Translations under genes and position numbers: made by a program
From: Comamonadaceae bacterium
Lineage (GTDB): Bacteria; Pseudomonadota; Gammaproteobacteria; Burkholderiales; Burkholderiaceae_C
Reading direction: 5' to 3'
Assembly: GCA_009996515.1 (NCBI GenBank)
Contig: JAACZV010000016.1
Location: 1-64,000, forward strand
DNA length: 64,000 nucleotides
Notes under the pieces: model-generated
What the model was told of the DNA's origin: nothing
Databases searched by the model: none
What the model saw: the letters and a program-made list of their open reading frames with translations, nothing else
In this document: positions 35,666-47,083 of the stretch, piece after piece
Layout: every line of letters begins with the position of its first letter
How positions within the stretch are numbered: the stretch's first letter is position 1

Positions 35666-37846
35666 ATGCCACGCACCACCCTCCACCGCCTGCAGGTCGA
35701 TGCCGATCTGGCCCAGTTCATCGCCGCCGAGGTGCTGCCCGGTACCGGTGTGCAGGCCGACGCCTTCTGGGCCGGCTTCAGCGCCATTGCCCATGAGCTG
35801 GCGCCGCGCAACCGCGCGCTGCTGGCCGAGCGCGACCGCCTGCAGGCCGAGCTGGACGCCTGGCATGAGGCCCATCCCGGCCCCATCGCGGACATGCCGG
35901 CCTACCGCGACTTCCTGACCCGCATCGGCTACCTCGTCGAGGCCCCGGCCCAGGTGCAGGCCACCACGGCCAACGTCGACGCCGAGCTGGCGCTGCAGGC
36001 CGGCCCGCAGCTGGTGGTGCCCATCCTGAACGCCCGCTACGCACTGAACGCCGCAAACGCGCGCTGGGGTTCGCTGTACGACGCCCTCTACGGCACCGAC
36101 GCCATCCCCGAGACCGACGGCGCCACGCGCGGCGGCAGCTACAACCCGGTGCGCGGTGCCAAGGTCATCGCCTTTGCCCGCCAGGTGCTGGACCAGGCCG
36201 CGCCGCTGGCCTCGGGCTCGCATGCCGACGCGACCGGCTACCGGGTGGACGGCGGCCGGCTGGTCGTGGCGCTGGCCTCGGGCGCCAGCACCGGCCTGAA
36301 GGACCCGGCCGCGTTCGCCGGCTACCAGGGCGACGCCGCCGCACCCAGTAGCGTGCTGCTGGTGCACCACGGCCTGCATCTGGACATCCGCATCGACCGC
36401 TCCACCCCCATCGGCAAGAGCGACGCGGCGGGCGTGGCGGACGTGGTGCTGGAAGCGGCGCTGTCCACCATCCTGGACCTGGAGGACTCCGTCGCCGCTG
36501 TCGACGCCGAGGACAAGCTGCTGGCCTACCGCAACTGGCTGGGCATCCAGCAGGGCACGCTGACCGAGGAGGTCGCCAAGGGCGGCAAGACCTTCACGCG
36601 GCGCCTCAATGCCGATCGCGTCTACACGGCGCCCGACGGCAGCGGCGCCGTGACGCTGCACGGCCGTTCGCTGATGTTCGTGCGCAATGTGGGCCACTTG
36701 ATGACCAATCCGGCCATCCTGCTGGAGGACGGCAGCGAGATCCCCGAGGGCATCATGGACGCCGTCATCACGACGACGATCGCGATGCATGACCTGAAAC
36801 GCCGCGAAGGTCTGAAAAATAGCCGCACCGGCTCGGTCTACATCGTCAAGCCCAAGATGCACGGCCCGGCCGAGGTGGCCTTTGCCGCCGAGCTGTTCAC
36901 GCGCGTGGAGCGGCTGCTGGGCCTGCCGGACAGCACGGTCAAGCTGGGCATCATGGACGAGGAGCGCCGCACCTCGGTCAACCTGCAGGCCTGCATCGCC
37001 GCGGCGGCCAGCCGCGTCGCCTTCATCAACACCGGCTTCCTGGACCGCACCGGCGACGAGATGCACACCACCATGCGCGCCGGCCCCATGCTGCGCAAGG
37101 GTGACATGAAGACCACGCCCTGGATCCAGGCCTACGAGCGCAGCAACGTGCTGACCGGCCTGGCCTGCGGCCTGCGCGGCCGCGCCCAGATCGGCAAGGG
37201 CATGTGGGCCATGCCCGACCTGATGGCCGCGATGCTGGAGCAGAAGATCGCCCACCCCAAGGCCGGCGCCAACACCGCCTGGGTGCCCTCGCCCACCGCC
37301 GCGACGCTGCATGCGCTGCACTACCACCAGGTCGACGTCGCCGCCGTGCAGCGGGAGCTGGAGAAGGTGGACCTCGCCGCCGAGCGCGAGGGCCTGCTGA
37401 ACGCGCTGCTGACCATCCCCGTGGCCCCCACGGCCGACTGGACGCCCGAGCAGCGCCAGCAGGAGCTGGACAACAACGTGCAGGGCATCCTGGGCTATGT
37501 GGTGCGCTGGGTGGACCAGGGCGTGGGCTGCTCCAAGGTGCCCGATATCAACGGCGTCGGCCTGATGGAGGACCGCGCGACGCTGCGCATCAGCAGCCAG
37601 CACATCGCCAACTGGCTGCGCCATGGCGTCGTCACGGCCGAGCAGGTGCGCGAGACCTTCGCCCGCATGGCCCGGGTGGTGGACGGCCAGAACGCCGGCG
37701 ACCCGGCCTACGTCTCGCTCGCCGCCCACCCGCAGGGCGCGGCCATGCAGGCGGCGCTGGACCTGGTCTTCAAGGGCGAGGCCCAGCCCAGCGGCTACAC
37801 CGAGCCGCTGCTGCATGCCTGGCGGCTGAAGGTGAAGGCGGCCTGA
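35666..37846 (+). CDS. glcB: Malate synthase G
   Basis: The 726-residue monomeric enzyme condenses glyoxylate and acetyl-CoA to malate, for the glyoxylate shunt or glycolate use. The length is that of isoform G. The catalytic arginine is R340 in [14 protein letters not shown], and the catalytic aspartate lies in [13 protein letters not shown] near residue 636. Conserved [15 protein letters not shown] and [12 protein letters not shown] carry other active-site residues. No isocitrate lyase gene is nearby. The divergent LysR gene may regulate it. TAGATT (35631-35636) upstream could be a -10 box. Confidence 0.97.
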   Translation: MPRTTLHRLQVDADLAQFIAAEVLPGTGVQADAFWAGFSAIAHELAPRNRALLAERDRLQAELDAWHEAHPGPIADMPAYRDFLTRIGYLVEAPAQVQATTANVDAELALQAGPQLVVPILNARYALNAANARWGSLYDALYGTDAIPETDGATRGGSYNPVRGAKVIAFARQVLDQAAPLASGSHADATGYRVDGGRLVVALASGASTGLKDPAAFAGYQGDAAAPSSVLLVHHGLHLDIRIDRSTPIGKSDAAGVADVVLEAALSTILDLEDSVAAVDAEDKLLAYRNWLGIQQGTLTEEVAKGGKTFTRRLNADRVYTAPDGSGAVTLHGRSLMFVRNVGHLMTNPAILLEDGSEIPEGIMDAVITTTIAMHDLKRREGLKNSRTGSVYIVKPKMHGPAEVAFAAELFTRVERLLGLPDSTVKLGIMDEERRTSVNLQACIAAAASRVAFINTGFLDRTGDEMHTTMRAGPMLRKGDMKTTPWIQAYERSNVLTGLACGLRGRAQIGKGMWAMPDLMAAMLEQKIAHPKAGANTAWVPSPTAATLHALHYHQVDVAAVQRELEKVDLAAEREGLLNALLTIPVAPTADWTPEQRQQELDNNVQGILGYVVRWVDQGVGCSKVPDINGVGLMEDRATLRISSQHIANWLRHGVVTAEQVRETFARMARVVDGQNAGDPAYVSLAAHPQGAAMQAALDLVFKGEAQPSGYTEPLLHAWRLKVKAA

Positions 37847-38144
37847 GCCCCCCGACGGAGATCGTCTTTCGGCGCCTAGCCGCGCGCCCTTCCTCGGCTC
37901 AGTCCCGCAGGTTGTCGTTGCCGCAGCGCAACAATGCGAAGCTAGGGGGGAGAGGGGCGCCGCCCAAACTGTCTCTTAGCTTTCGCAGCGCTGAAGCCCC
38001 CCGCACGACTCAATTAGGGCGAACCCAGGGCGGGCCTGCAGGCACATCACTGAGACTCCAGCACTCTTTGCTGCGGCAACGTCGCGTCAAGCCAAGCCTT
38101 GGCCGCCATGCCGGGCGGGTGATCGATCTTTCTGGAGTCTTCAT
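37847..38144 (+). promoter_or_regulatory. Leader region of the first tandem TonB receptor, with blocks shared with the second
   Basis: The 298-base gap holds no gene. TGCGAAGCTA (37935-37944) can pair with TAGCTTTCGCA (37977-37987) with one bulge. Three blocks recur in the same order upstream of the second receptor: AGCTAGG (37940-37946), TGAAGCCCC (37992-38000) and ACTCAATTAGGGCGAACCC (38008-38026). The last block lies 119 bases before the ATG, almost the same spacing as in the other leader. No regulator site is recognised. Confidence 0.65.
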
Positions 38145-41078
38145 ATGTTCAAACGAAATGCAATGAGCACTGCCGCCCTGGCCTGCCTGGCCGCCGCGGC
38201 ACTGCCGGCGCTGGCCCAACAGCAACAGCTGGAACGCGTCGAAGTCACGGGCAGCCGCATCCTGTCCGTCAACGCCGAGTCGGCCGCCCCCATCCAGGTG
38301 ATGACGGCCGCCGACATCAAGGCCTCGGGCGTCACCAATCTGCAGGATCTGCTGCTGAAGAACCCGACGTTCGGCACGCCCTCCATCAGCCGCACGAACT
38401 CCAACTTCTCGACGTCCAGCGCCGGCGTCTCCACGGTGGACCTGCGCAATCTGGGCATCAACCGCACCCTGGTGCTGGTCAACGGTCACCGCTATGTGTC
38501 GGGCGTTCCCGGCAACATGGCCGTCGACCTGAACACCATCCCGACCGACTTCATCGAGCGCGTCGAGATCATGACCGGTGGCGCCTCCTCCACCTACGGT
38601 TCGGACGCCGTGGCGGGTGTGGTCAACATCATCCTGAAGCGCGGCTTCCAGGGCGTGAACCTGGACGCGTCCTACGGCGAAAGCTGGAAGAGCGACGACA
38701 CGCTGAAGAAGTTCAGCATCACCGCCGGCACCAATTCCGGCGACGGCAAGGGCAACATCATGGCCCACTTCGCCGTCAGCAAGCAGGGCGCGGTGTTCTC
38801 CAAGGATCGCGAGGCGTCCGCCGTCGACCAGGGTTCCGTGGCCGCCTTCAAGACCGGCCTGGCCGACGACATCTTCAAGGCGTTCCGCACCAACTATTCG
38901 GGCATTGCGCCGCAGGGCCGCTTCTTCTTCGGCGGCGGCAACCGGACCTTCGACGCCAATGGCAACGTGATCCCCTGGTCGCAGAACGGCCCCGCAGGCG
39001 ACGGCGTGGGTGCCACCGGCTACAACCGCAGCGCGCTGCGCACCATCGCGATCCCGACCGATCGCGTGCTGATGGCGACCAAGGGCGATTACGCGCTGAG
39101 CGAGTCGCACAACCTCTACTTCGAAGGCACCTACGCCAACACCAAGACCCATACCCAGCTGGAGCCCTTCCCGCTGGACTCGGCCACCAACGTCACGCCC
39201 GGTGGCGGCCACATCAAGGCCGAGACGCTGGTCAACGGCGTCAAGATCGCGAATCCGCTGATTCCCACGGCCCTGTTCAACCTGCTGACCGACCGCGACG
39301 GCGACGGCCTGAAGGACTACGACTTCACGCGCCGGATGAGCGACATCGCCAACCGCACGCAGACGGCCAACCGCGACACCTTCCGCGCGCTGGGCGGACT
39401 GAAGGGCGACCTGAGCAAGACCTGGAGCTACGACGCTTACGCCGGCTACGGCTTCACGCGTGAAGGCCAGGTCGGCACCGGGCAGGTCAACGTGGCGAAC
39501 TTCCTGCAGTCGCTGACGGTCATCAAGGACGCCAACGGCAACCCGGTCTGCGCCGACCCGATCGCGCGCGCCCAGGGCTGCGTGCCGGCCAACATCTTCG
39601 GCGCCAACAAGCTGAGCGCCGCCGCCTCCAAGTACATCAGCGCCCCGAGCTCCCTGAACACCTCGGTGACCCAGAAGCTGGCCGGCGCCTCGGTGTCGGG
39701 CGAGGTCTTCGACCTGCCCGCCGGCCCCATCGGCCTGGCAGCGGGCTTCGAATGGCGCCAGGAGGCGTCGGAAACCAGCTTCGACGCGCTGACACAGACC
39801 GGCATGAACGGCGGCAACGCGCTGCCCAACACCGTCGGCCGCTACACGGTTCGCGAAGCCTTCATCGAAACCCGGATCCCGCTGCTGAAGAACCTGCCGG
39901 CGATCAAGACCCTGGACGGCACGCTGGCCTATCGCCGTGGCGACTATTCGACGGTGGGCAACACCAACAGCTGGAACACCAACCTGGACTGGGCGATCAA
40001 CGCCGACTTCCGCGTCCGCGCGACCAGCGCCGTCTCCACCCGCGCCCCCAACATCGACGACCTGTACGGCGGCCGCTCGCAAACCTTCCCGACCGGCCTG
40101 ATCGACCCCTGCCAGAACGTCTCGTCCTCGGACAACTCGCCGCTGGCCACGGCCTGCAAGTCCTATCCGGGCGTGGTGGCCAACATGGCGGCCAACGGCG
40201 GCAAGTTCACGCTGGTGCAGTCCGACCAGCAGGGCGTCAGCGGCTTCGGCGGCGGCAACCCCAATCTCAAGTCCGAGAAGGGCAAGTCGACGACGCTGGG
40301 TCTGGTCATCACGCCCAAGAGCATCGCGCTGCTGAAGAACTTCGCGTTCACGGCCGACTACTACGACATCACGATCGACAACGCGATCAACACCCCGGGC
40401 CGTTCGTACACGCTGAACCAGTGCTTCAAGGCCAACAACCCGTACTACTGCCAGTTCATCACGCGTCGTGCGACCCAGGTCGGCGCCTACAGCGCCGGCT
40501 CGCTGGAGTTCATCGATGACCTGCCGGTCAACAGCGGCGGCCAGAAGGCCAAGGGGCTGGACTTCACGGCCAGCTACGCCGAGCGCCTGGGCCCGGGCAC
40601 GCTGTCCGCCAAGCTGTCCTGGACGCACCTGCTGGATGCCTGGACGAAGTCGACCAACGATGGCACGCCGGACACCTCGCTGGGCGAGCTGGGCAACTCG
40701 CGCAATCGCTGGATGCTGAACCTGAACTACAGCTCGGGCCCCTGGGCCGTGGCCACCACCACGACCTACATCGGCAAGGCCTATCTGGACGACCAGTTCA
40801 TGGCCTCGATGTGCAACCAGTACGACGCCGACGACAACTGCATCGTGCCGGCCCGCAAGGAGCAGGGCAAGGTGGCCGCCAAGGTCTACTTCGACCTGCA
40901 AGGCAGCTACAAATGGGGCAAGGCCCAGTTCTACGCCGGTGTGAACAACCTGTTCAACACCAAGGCGCCGCCCATCATCTCGGGCCTGCCGGGCGACGTG
41001 ACCGGCACCGAAACCGATGCCGGCACCTACGACGCCATCGGCCGTCGCTACTACGTGGGCATTCGTTACAACTTCTAA
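38145..41078 (+). CDS. TonB-dependent receptor, first of a tandem pair
   Basis: The 977-residue outer-membrane receptor has a signal peptide (MFKRNAMSTAALACLAAAALPALAQ). A TonB-box-like QLERVEVTGSRI follows, then a plug domain (LQDLLLKNPTFG, VDLRNLGINRTLVLVNGHR, and SSTYGSDAVAGVVNIILKRGF) and a barrel ending in YVGIRYNF. It belongs to the large receptor class with an N-terminal ERVEVTGSRI segment, common in Xanthomonas, Caulobacter and Burkholderiales, often for peptides or sugars. The ligand is not readable. It has its own strong terminator 48 bases downstream. Confidence 0.94.
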   Translation: MFKRNAMSTAALACLAAAALPALAQQQQLERVEVTGSRILSVNAESAAPIQVMTAADIKASGVTNLQDLLLKNPTFGTPSISRTNSNFSTSSAGVSTVDLRNLGINRTLVLVNGHRYVSGVPGNMAVDLNTIPTDFIERVEIMTGGASSTYGSDAVAGVVNIILKRGFQGVNLDASYGESWKSDDTLKKFSITAGTNSGDGKGNIMAHFAVSKQGAVFSKDREASAVDQGSVAAFKTGLADDIFKAFRTNYSGIAPQGRFFFGGGNRTFDANGNVIPWSQNGPAGDGVGATGYNRSALRTIAIPTDRVLMATKGDYALSESHNLYFEGTYANTKTHTQLEPFPLDSATNVTPGGGHIKAETLVNGVKIANPLIPTALFNLLTDRDGDGLKDYDFTRRMSDIANRTQTANRDTFRALGGLKGDLSKTWSYDAYAGYGFTREGQVGTGQVNVANFLQSLTVIKDANGNPVCADPIARAQGCVPANIFGANKLSAAASKYISAPSSLNTSVTQKLAGASVSGEVFDLPAGPIGLAAGFEWRQEASETSFDALTQTGMNGGNALPNTVGRYTVREAFIETRIPLLKNLPAIKTLDGTLAYRRGDYSTVGNTNSWNTNLDWAINADFRVRATSAVSTRAPNIDDLYGGRSQTFPTGLIDPCQNVSSSDNSPLATACKSYPGVVANMAANGGKFTLVQSDQQGVSGFGGGNPNLKSEKGKSTTLGLVITPKSIALLKNFAFTADYYDITIDNAINTPGRSYTLNQCFKANNPYYCQFITRRATQVGAYSAGSLEFIDDLPVNSGGQKAKGLDFTASYAERLGPGTLSAKLSWTHLLDAWTKSTNDGTPDTSLGELGNSRNRWMLNLNYSSGPWAVATTTTYIGKAYLDDQFMASMCNQYDADDNCIVPARKEQGKVAAKVYFDLQGSYKWGKAQFYAGVNNLFNTKAPPIISGLPGDVTGTETDAGTYDAIGRRYYVGIRYNF

Positions 41079-41125
41079 GCTTCCAAGCAAGCAGGCCGTG
41101 CCGCAAGGCCGGCCCCCTTCCTGGG

Positions 41126-41160
41126 ACCGACAGGCCGGCAATGGCCTGTCGGTTTTTTTC
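41126..41160 (+). terminator. Intrinsic terminator of the first tandem TonB receptor
   Basis: ACCGACAGGCC (41126-41136) pairs perfectly with GGCCTGTCGGT (41143-41153) around GGCAAT, followed directly by a run of seven T. The 11-base GC-rich stem makes this a strong rightward terminator. Confidence 0.95.
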
Positions 41161-41199
41161 TGCCCACCCGACACCCCTAGGCCGCGGGCTCCCGCGGCA

Positions 41200-41495
41200 C
41201 CGGGCGTCCCTGTTGCTTTCCCGTCAGATTGCCAACTCGACACCCAGGCGCGCTGTCGCCCCATCACAACAAATCCGGAGCTAGGACGGCGGTAGTTTCC
41301 CGAAGTTACAGGGGCTTGAAGCCCCAAAAAACCTTCGGCACTCCCAGCAATGAGCACTCAATAGGGACGAACCCCAGAAATCCGGGCAGCAAACTTTCCT
41401 CACACTGCGGCGCTCTCCCGGCACCACGGCCGGGCTGATACAGCCCTTGTCGCCCACCAGACCGGCAAGCAATCTAGATCGTTAGGAGTTCATTG
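41200..41495 (+). promoter_or_regulatory. Leader region of the second tandem TonB receptor, structured and with shared blocks
   Basis: No gene is seen. GAGCTAGG (41278-41285), TGAAGCCCC (41317-41325) and CACTCAATAGGGACGAACCC (41355-41374) match blocks in the leader of the first receptor. The last lies 122 bases before the ATG. A nested hairpin is present: CCGAAG (41300-41305) with CTTCGG (41333-41338), enclosing GGGGC-TTGAA-GCCCC (41311-41325). It is not followed by T residues on the coding strand. Confidence 0.65.
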
Positions 41496-44213
41496 ATGTT
41501 CAAACGTCATGCCGTCGGCGCCGCGGCGCTGGCCTGCCTGGCCGCTTCCGTCCAGCCGGCCTTCGCCCAACAAACCCTGGAGCGCGTCGAGATCACCGGT
41601 TCGGCCATCCGCCGCTCCATCACGGACGAAGGCGCTTTGCCCATCACCGTCGTGAAGATCGACGACCTGCGCCAGCAAGGCGTCACCAGCGTGGAAGGCA
41701 TCCTGGAACTGCTGTCGGCCAGCCAGTCCAGCAGCCCCGGCAGCAACTCCATCGGCTCGGGCACGGGCGGCGCCTCCTACGCCAACCTGCGCGGCCTGGG
41801 CAGCAACAAGACGCTGATCCTGCTGAACGGCCGCCGCATGACGGCCTTCGCCTTCGACGCCAACGCCGTCGACCTGAACTCCATCCCCTTCGCGGTCATC
41901 GAGCGCGTCGAGGTGCTGCGTGACGGCGCCTCCGCCGTGTACGGCACGGACGCCATCGGCGGCGTCATCAACTTCATCACCAAGTCCAACTTCCGCGGCG
42001 GCCAGATCGTGGCCGAGATGACCAAGCCCCGCCAGGATGGCGGCAAGCGCGAAGGCGGCTCCGTCACCGTCGGCTTCGGCGACCTGGAGAAGGACAAGTT
42101 CAACTTCTGGGGCTCGTTCGACAGCCGCCGCCAGCAGCGCATCCGCGCGCTGGACCGCGAGTTCGCCAAGACCGGCATCATCCCCAGCCGCGGCGTGAAC
42201 GGCAACTCGGCCACCACCTTCCCCGGCAACTTCTCGGGCAGCTTCATCGTCCCGGTCTCCAAGGACTTCCCCACCGGCCGCGAAACCCGCTCCTACAACC
42301 CGACGGCGCCCAACTGCGCGCCGCCGCTGTCGGTCGTGAGCCCGACGAATGCGAACACCTGCGTGTTCGACTTCAGCTCCACCATCGACATCATTCCCGA
42401 CACCAAGCAGAACACCGTCGCCGGCCGCCTCGCGATCCAGGTCGCCGATGGCCATGTGCTGACGATGGAAGGCCTGGCCACCGAGAACAAGAACATCTCG
42501 CGCATCGCTCCGGACCCGGTCAGCGGCATCACGATCAACCCGGGCAACCCGGCCTACCCGACCGGCATCCCCAACCTGGACACCACCAAGCCGATCAACG
42601 TCGGCTGGCGCATGGTGCCGGCCGGCTCGCGCACCAATGAGTCCAACTCCGCGGCCAAGCGCGCCGTCATCGACCTGAGCGGCGTCGTCGCCAACTGGGA
42701 CTACCGGCTGGGCGCCATGCTGTCGCGCAGCACCGGCAACGATGCCGCCGCCGACGGCTATGTCAGCGCGCCCTTCGTGCGCCAGCAGGTCGCCGCCGGC
42801 AACCTGAACCCGTTCCGCGCCGCCACCGCGGCCGAACTGGCGGTCCTCGAGCAGGCCAAGCGCCGCGGCGTGTTCGGCTTTGCCTCCGGCGAGACCAAGG
42901 GCATCGACTTCCGCGCCAGCCGCGACCTGTTCGCGATGGCCGGCGGCAATGCCGCCGTGGCGGTGTCGGGCGAGTTCCGCAAGGAGAACTACCGCTTCGA
43001 CACCAATGACGACGTCGTCAACAACATCCCGTCGGCCGGCCGCTCGCCCAACCACAAGGGTGGCGACCGCAAGGTGACGGCCTTCGGCGCCGAAATGCTG
43101 CTGCCGGTGCTGAAGAACCTCGAGGTCCAGGTCGCGCTGCGTACCGACGACTACTCGGACGCTGGCCGCACCACCAACCCCAAGATCGGCTTCCGCTTCA
43201 CGCCGATGAAGGAAGTCCTGGTGCGCGGCTCCTACAACACGGGCTTCCGGGCTCCTGGCCTGGATGACCTGTTCGCCCCGCAGACGGTGACCTTCTCGTC
43301 CGGCGCCAAGAACGACCCCGTGCTGTGCGATGCCGCCGGCAAGGCCATCCCGTCCAAGGGCGGCGTGCAAAGCCGTGACTGCGGCCTGCAGCCCCAGGTG
43401 CAGAACGGCGGCAATGCCAACCTGAAGCCGGAGAAGTCCAAGACCTTCACCATCGGTGCCGCGTTCGAGCCGATCAAGGACCTGACCTTCTCGATCGACT
43501 ACTGGAACATCAAGCTGCGTGACCAGATCAGCGTGCTGCCGCTGGACACCATCATCGCCAACTCGGATCGGTATGCGGCGAACTTCGTGCGTTGCAACAC
43601 GCTGCCCATCGCCGTGCAGAACACGCTGAACCGTTGCTCTGGCCTGGACAACAACAGCCCCGCCATCGGCTACATCATCCAGACCAACGACAACATCGGC
43701 AAGATCAAGACCAACGGTATCGACCTGACCGCCGGCTACAGCATGAAGCTGGGCGGCATGGGCGGCCTGTCGCTGACCTACGACGGCACCTACGTCCGCA
43801 GCTATCAGTACCAGACCAACCCCAGCGATCCGTACAAGGAGAATGTCGGCATCTACAGCGACGGCTCGCCGGTCTTCAAGTGGAAGCACAACCTGGGCGC
43901 CGCCTGGGCGCTGGACAACCTGGGTGCACGCGTGAGCCTGCGTCACCTGAGCGGCTACCGCGACCAGAACGATCCCACCACGGTCGTGGGCGGCCCGTCG
44001 TTCTACGGCAACGTGGACTCGTACACGCTGGTCGACGTGTCGGCCAGCTACAAGTTCAACAAGCTGTCGTCGTTGACCGTCGGCATCAAGAACCTGTTCG
44101 ACAAGGATCCGCCGTTCTCCAACCAATCGACCCGCTCGCAGCGTGGCTATGACCCGCGCTACAGCGACCCGATGGGCCGTTCGCTGTTCGTGCGCGCCGC
44201 CTACGGTTTCTAA
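41496..44213 (+). CDS. TonB-dependent receptor, second of a tandem pair
   Basis: The 905-residue receptor begins MFKRHAVGAAALACLAASVQ with a signal peptide ending AFAQ, closely matching the start of the preceding receptor. ERVEITGSAIRR, a plug domain (VEGILELLSAS, then YANLRGLGSNKTLILLNGRRM and SAVYGTDAIGGVINFITK) and a barrel ending in FVRAAYGF follow. The pair shares start, signal and leader sequence but the barrels differ clearly, so they probably take different ligands. The ATG at 41496 follows GGAG; a TTG one codon earlier is less likely. Confidence 0.94.
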   Translation: MFKRHAVGAAALACLAASVQPAFAQQTLERVEITGSAIRRSITDEGALPITVVKIDDLRQQGVTSVEGILELLSASQSSSPGSNSIGSGTGGASYANLRGLGSNKTLILLNGRRMTAFAFDANAVDLNSIPFAVIERVEVLRDGASAVYGTDAIGGVINFITKSNFRGGQIVAEMTKPRQDGGKREGGSVTVGFGDLEKDKFNFWGSFDSRRQQRIRALDREFAKTGIIPSRGVNGNSATTFPGNFSGSFIVPVSKDFPTGRETRSYNPTAPNCAPPLSVVSPTNANTCVFDFSSTIDIIPDTKQNTVAGRLAIQVADGHVLTMEGLATENKNISRIAPDPVSGITINPGNPAYPTGIPNLDTTKPINVGWRMVPAGSRTNESNSAAKRAVIDLSGVVANWDYRLGAMLSRSTGNDAAADGYVSAPFVRQQVAAGNLNPFRAATAAELAVLEQAKRRGVFGFASGETKGIDFRASRDLFAMAGGNAAVAVSGEFRKENYRFDTNDDVVNNIPSAGRSPNHKGGDRKVTAFGAEMLLPVLKNLEVQVALRTDDYSDAGRTTNPKIGFRFTPMKEVLVRGSYNTGFRAPGLDDLFAPQTVTFSSGAKNDPVLCDAAGKAIPSKGGVQSRDCGLQPQVQNGGNANLKPEKSKTFTIGAAFEPIKDLTFSIDYWNIKLRDQISVLPLDTIIANSDRYAANFVRCNTLPIAVQNTLNRCSGLDNNSPAIGYIIQTNDNIGKIKTNGIDLTAGYSMKLGGMGGLSLTYDGTYVRSYQYQTNPSDPYKENVGIYSDGSPVFKWKHNLGAAWALDNLGARVSLRHLSGYRDQNDPTTVVGGPSFYGNVDSYTLVDVSASYKFNKLSSLTVGIKNLFDKDPPFSNQSTRSQRGYDPRYSDPMGRSLFVRAAYGF

Positions 44214-44250
44214 GGCAATCGATTCCGCGGCCCGGCCGCGGTCATCGTTG

Positions 44251-44284
44251 AAGCCAGTCGGCCCCGGCCGACTGGCTTTTTTTT
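44251..44284 (+). terminator. Intrinsic terminator of the second tandem TonB receptor
   Basis: AAGCCAGTCGG (44251-44261) pairs with CCGACTGGCTT (44268-44278), with further possible CC/GG pairs inside, followed by a run of eight T (44277-44284). It ends the receptor transcript 38 bases after the stop codon. Confidence 0.95.
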
Positions 44285-44463
44285 GCGCTGTCACCCGCCC
44301 TGCCGGCTTAGGCCGGCAGGGCGCTTGCCGCTACAGTGCGCCCCTCGACTTCCGTGCCGGCATCAGCACCGGCTGCCGTCAACGGCCAGCCACAGGTCTG
44401 AAGCCGGGCCGGGTGAAGCGTCCCGGGGGCTGTTTGCGGCCTCTCTTTGTTCTCGGCCGCCGC

Positions 44464-45717
44464 ATGACCACCGCCACGCCCCCATCCTCCGACCCCCGCC
44501 CCGCGCCCACGCTGCGCTGCACCGCACTCGTCGTCGGTGCCGGCCCGGCCGGCAGCGCCTGCGCCAGGCTGCTGGCCCAGGCCGGAGTCGATGTGCTGCT
44601 CGTCGACCAGCACCCGCCCGGCCGCGACAAGACCTGCGGCGACGGCCTCATTCCCGATGCCCACCAGGCGCTGGCCCGCCTGGGGCTGCTGGACGAGGTG
44701 ATGCGCCGGGCCCAGCCCGTCAGCCATGTCGGCTGCATAGGCCCGCGCGGCGGCCGCATCGACGTTCCCGGCTCGCTGGCCGTGCTGCCGCGGCGCGAAC
44801 TGGACGCGCTGCTGCTGCGCGCGGCCCGCGAGGCCGGGGCGCGCTTCGAGCAGGCCCGCTTCGAGGCCCCGCTGGAGCAGGACGGCCGCGTCGTCGGTGC
44901 CCGCCTGAGGCAGGGCGACGCCCTCGTCGAGGTGCAGGCGCGCTGGGTCGTGCTCGCGACGGGCGCCGTGCCCAAGGCGCTGACCGCGGCCGGCATGTGC
45001 GAACGCCACACGCCCAGCGGCGTGGCGCTGCGCGGCTATGTGAAGGCGCCGCAGATGGTCGGCAAGATCAAGGCGCTCGAAGTCGTCTGGGACCAGTCCG
45101 TGCGGCCCGGCTATGGCTGGATCTTCCCGGCGCCGGACGGCCACTTCAACATCGGCGTCGGCGTGACCGACAGCCACCAGGACCTGGGCGGCAAGGGCCA
45201 GAAGAAGGACGTCAACCTGCGCGCCATCTTCGACGCCTTCGTCGCCAAGTACGCGCCGGCGGCCGAGCTGATGCGGGTCGGCGAACGGGTCGGCGAGGGC
45301 GAGCAGTGGCTGAAGGGCGCGCCGCTGCGCTGCACGCTCAAGGGCGCGAAGTGGACGCGGCCCGGGCTGCTGGTCACCGGCGAGGCCGCCGGGTCCACCT
45401 ACTCCTTCACCGGCGAGGGCATAGGCAAGGCGATGGAGACCGGCATGCTGGCCGCCGACGCGCTGCTGGCCCACCCGGACGACGATGCCGCCGCGCGCGC
45501 GCAGTACGAGGCCGGCCTGAGGGCGCTCAAGCCCAAGTTCGACCTCTATGAGCGCGCCAACCGCGTCAATGCCCACCCCTGGCTGGCCGACCTGCTGATC
45601 TGGCGCGCCAAGAAGAGCCCGCGCCTGCTGGCGCGCATGAGCGGCGTGCTCAACGAAACCAGCAACCCGGGCAACCTGGTCAGCCTGAAGGGCATCTCCA
45701 GGCTGTTCTTCGAATAA
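44464..45717 (+). CDS. FAD-dependent oxidoreductase of the geranylgeranyl reductase family
   Basis: The 417-residue protein has an N-terminal FAD-binding Rossmann motif (VVGAGPAGSACARLLAQAGVDV), the family's DKTCGDGLIPDA, a second motif WVVLATGA, and LLVTGEAAGSTYSFTGEGIGKAMETG near residue 310. The last two are typical of geranylgeranyl-reductase-like flavoproteins, which saturate isoprenoid double bonds or act on related lipids. The organism shows no sign of phototrophy in this window, so the substrate is open. The start at 44464 places the Rossmann strand near residue 20; upstream reading would run into the previous gene and terminator. Confidence 0.86.
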   Translation: MTTATPPSSDPRPAPTLRCTALVVGAGPAGSACARLLAQAGVDVLLVDQHPPGRDKTCGDGLIPDAHQALARLGLLDEVMRRAQPVSHVGCIGPRGGRIDVPGSLAVLPRRELDALLLRAAREAGARFEQARFEAPLEQDGRVVGARLRQGDALVEVQARWVVLATGAVPKALTAAGMCERHTPSGVALRGYVKAPQMVGKIKALEVVWDQSVRPGYGWIFPAPDGHFNIGVGVTDSHQDLGGKGQKKDVNLRAIFDAFVAKYAPAAELMRVGERVGEGEQWLKGAPLRCTLKGAKWTRPGLLVTGEAAGSTYSFTGEGIGKAMETGMLAADALLAHPDDDAAARAQYEAGLRALKPKFDLYERANRVNAHPWLADLLIWRAKKSPRLLARMSGVLNETSNPGNLVSLKGISRLFFE

Positions 45718-45782
45718 ACGGAGCCCCTCGCCCAGTCCCGCCTCGCTGAACGCGGGCGGGTCTGGTCGGTCCCCCGAGGGGC

Positions 45783-45819
45783 CGGCGATGCTTGCGGCAT
45801 CGAGCCGCAAGCACATCGC
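45783..45819. repeat. Long intergenic hairpin downstream of the flavoprotein gene
   Basis: GGCGATG-CTTGCGGC (45783-45797) pairs with GCCGCAAG-CA-CATCGCC (45803-45819), giving a 15-base stem with a 2-base bulge and a 5-base loop. It lies between the rightward flavoprotein gene and the convergent thiolase operon. No T-run follows it. It may act as a boundary element or be a REP-type repeat. Confidence 0.75.
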
Positions 45820-45825
45820 CAGCGC

Positions 45826-45861
45826 GGGCCGGCTAGGGAGCGGCCCGGCGCTCGGCCCGCA
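45826..45861. repeat. GC-rich intergenic repeat, copy 2 (first copy at 28517-28552)
   Basis: This is the second copy of the element seen before the lacI-type gene. The rightmost 22 bases are identical in the two places apart from the last position; the left part differs at a few bases. It directly adjoins the thiolase stop codon. Confidence 0.7.
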
Positions 45862-45864
45862 AAC

Positions 45865-47067
<1,203 letters not shown>

Positions 47068-47083
47068 GGCGGATCACTTCAAG

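Noticed and set aside
38010-41357. A 1115-codon open frame antisense to the first tandem TonB receptor
   Set aside because: It is a composition artefact of high-GC coding DNA, rich in V, G, R and Q with no domain. The sense strand has signal, plug, barrel and terminator.
41490-44294. A 934-codon open frame antisense to the second tandem TonB receptor
   Set aside because: Same kind of artefact; it has no recognisable motif and would run through the terminator.
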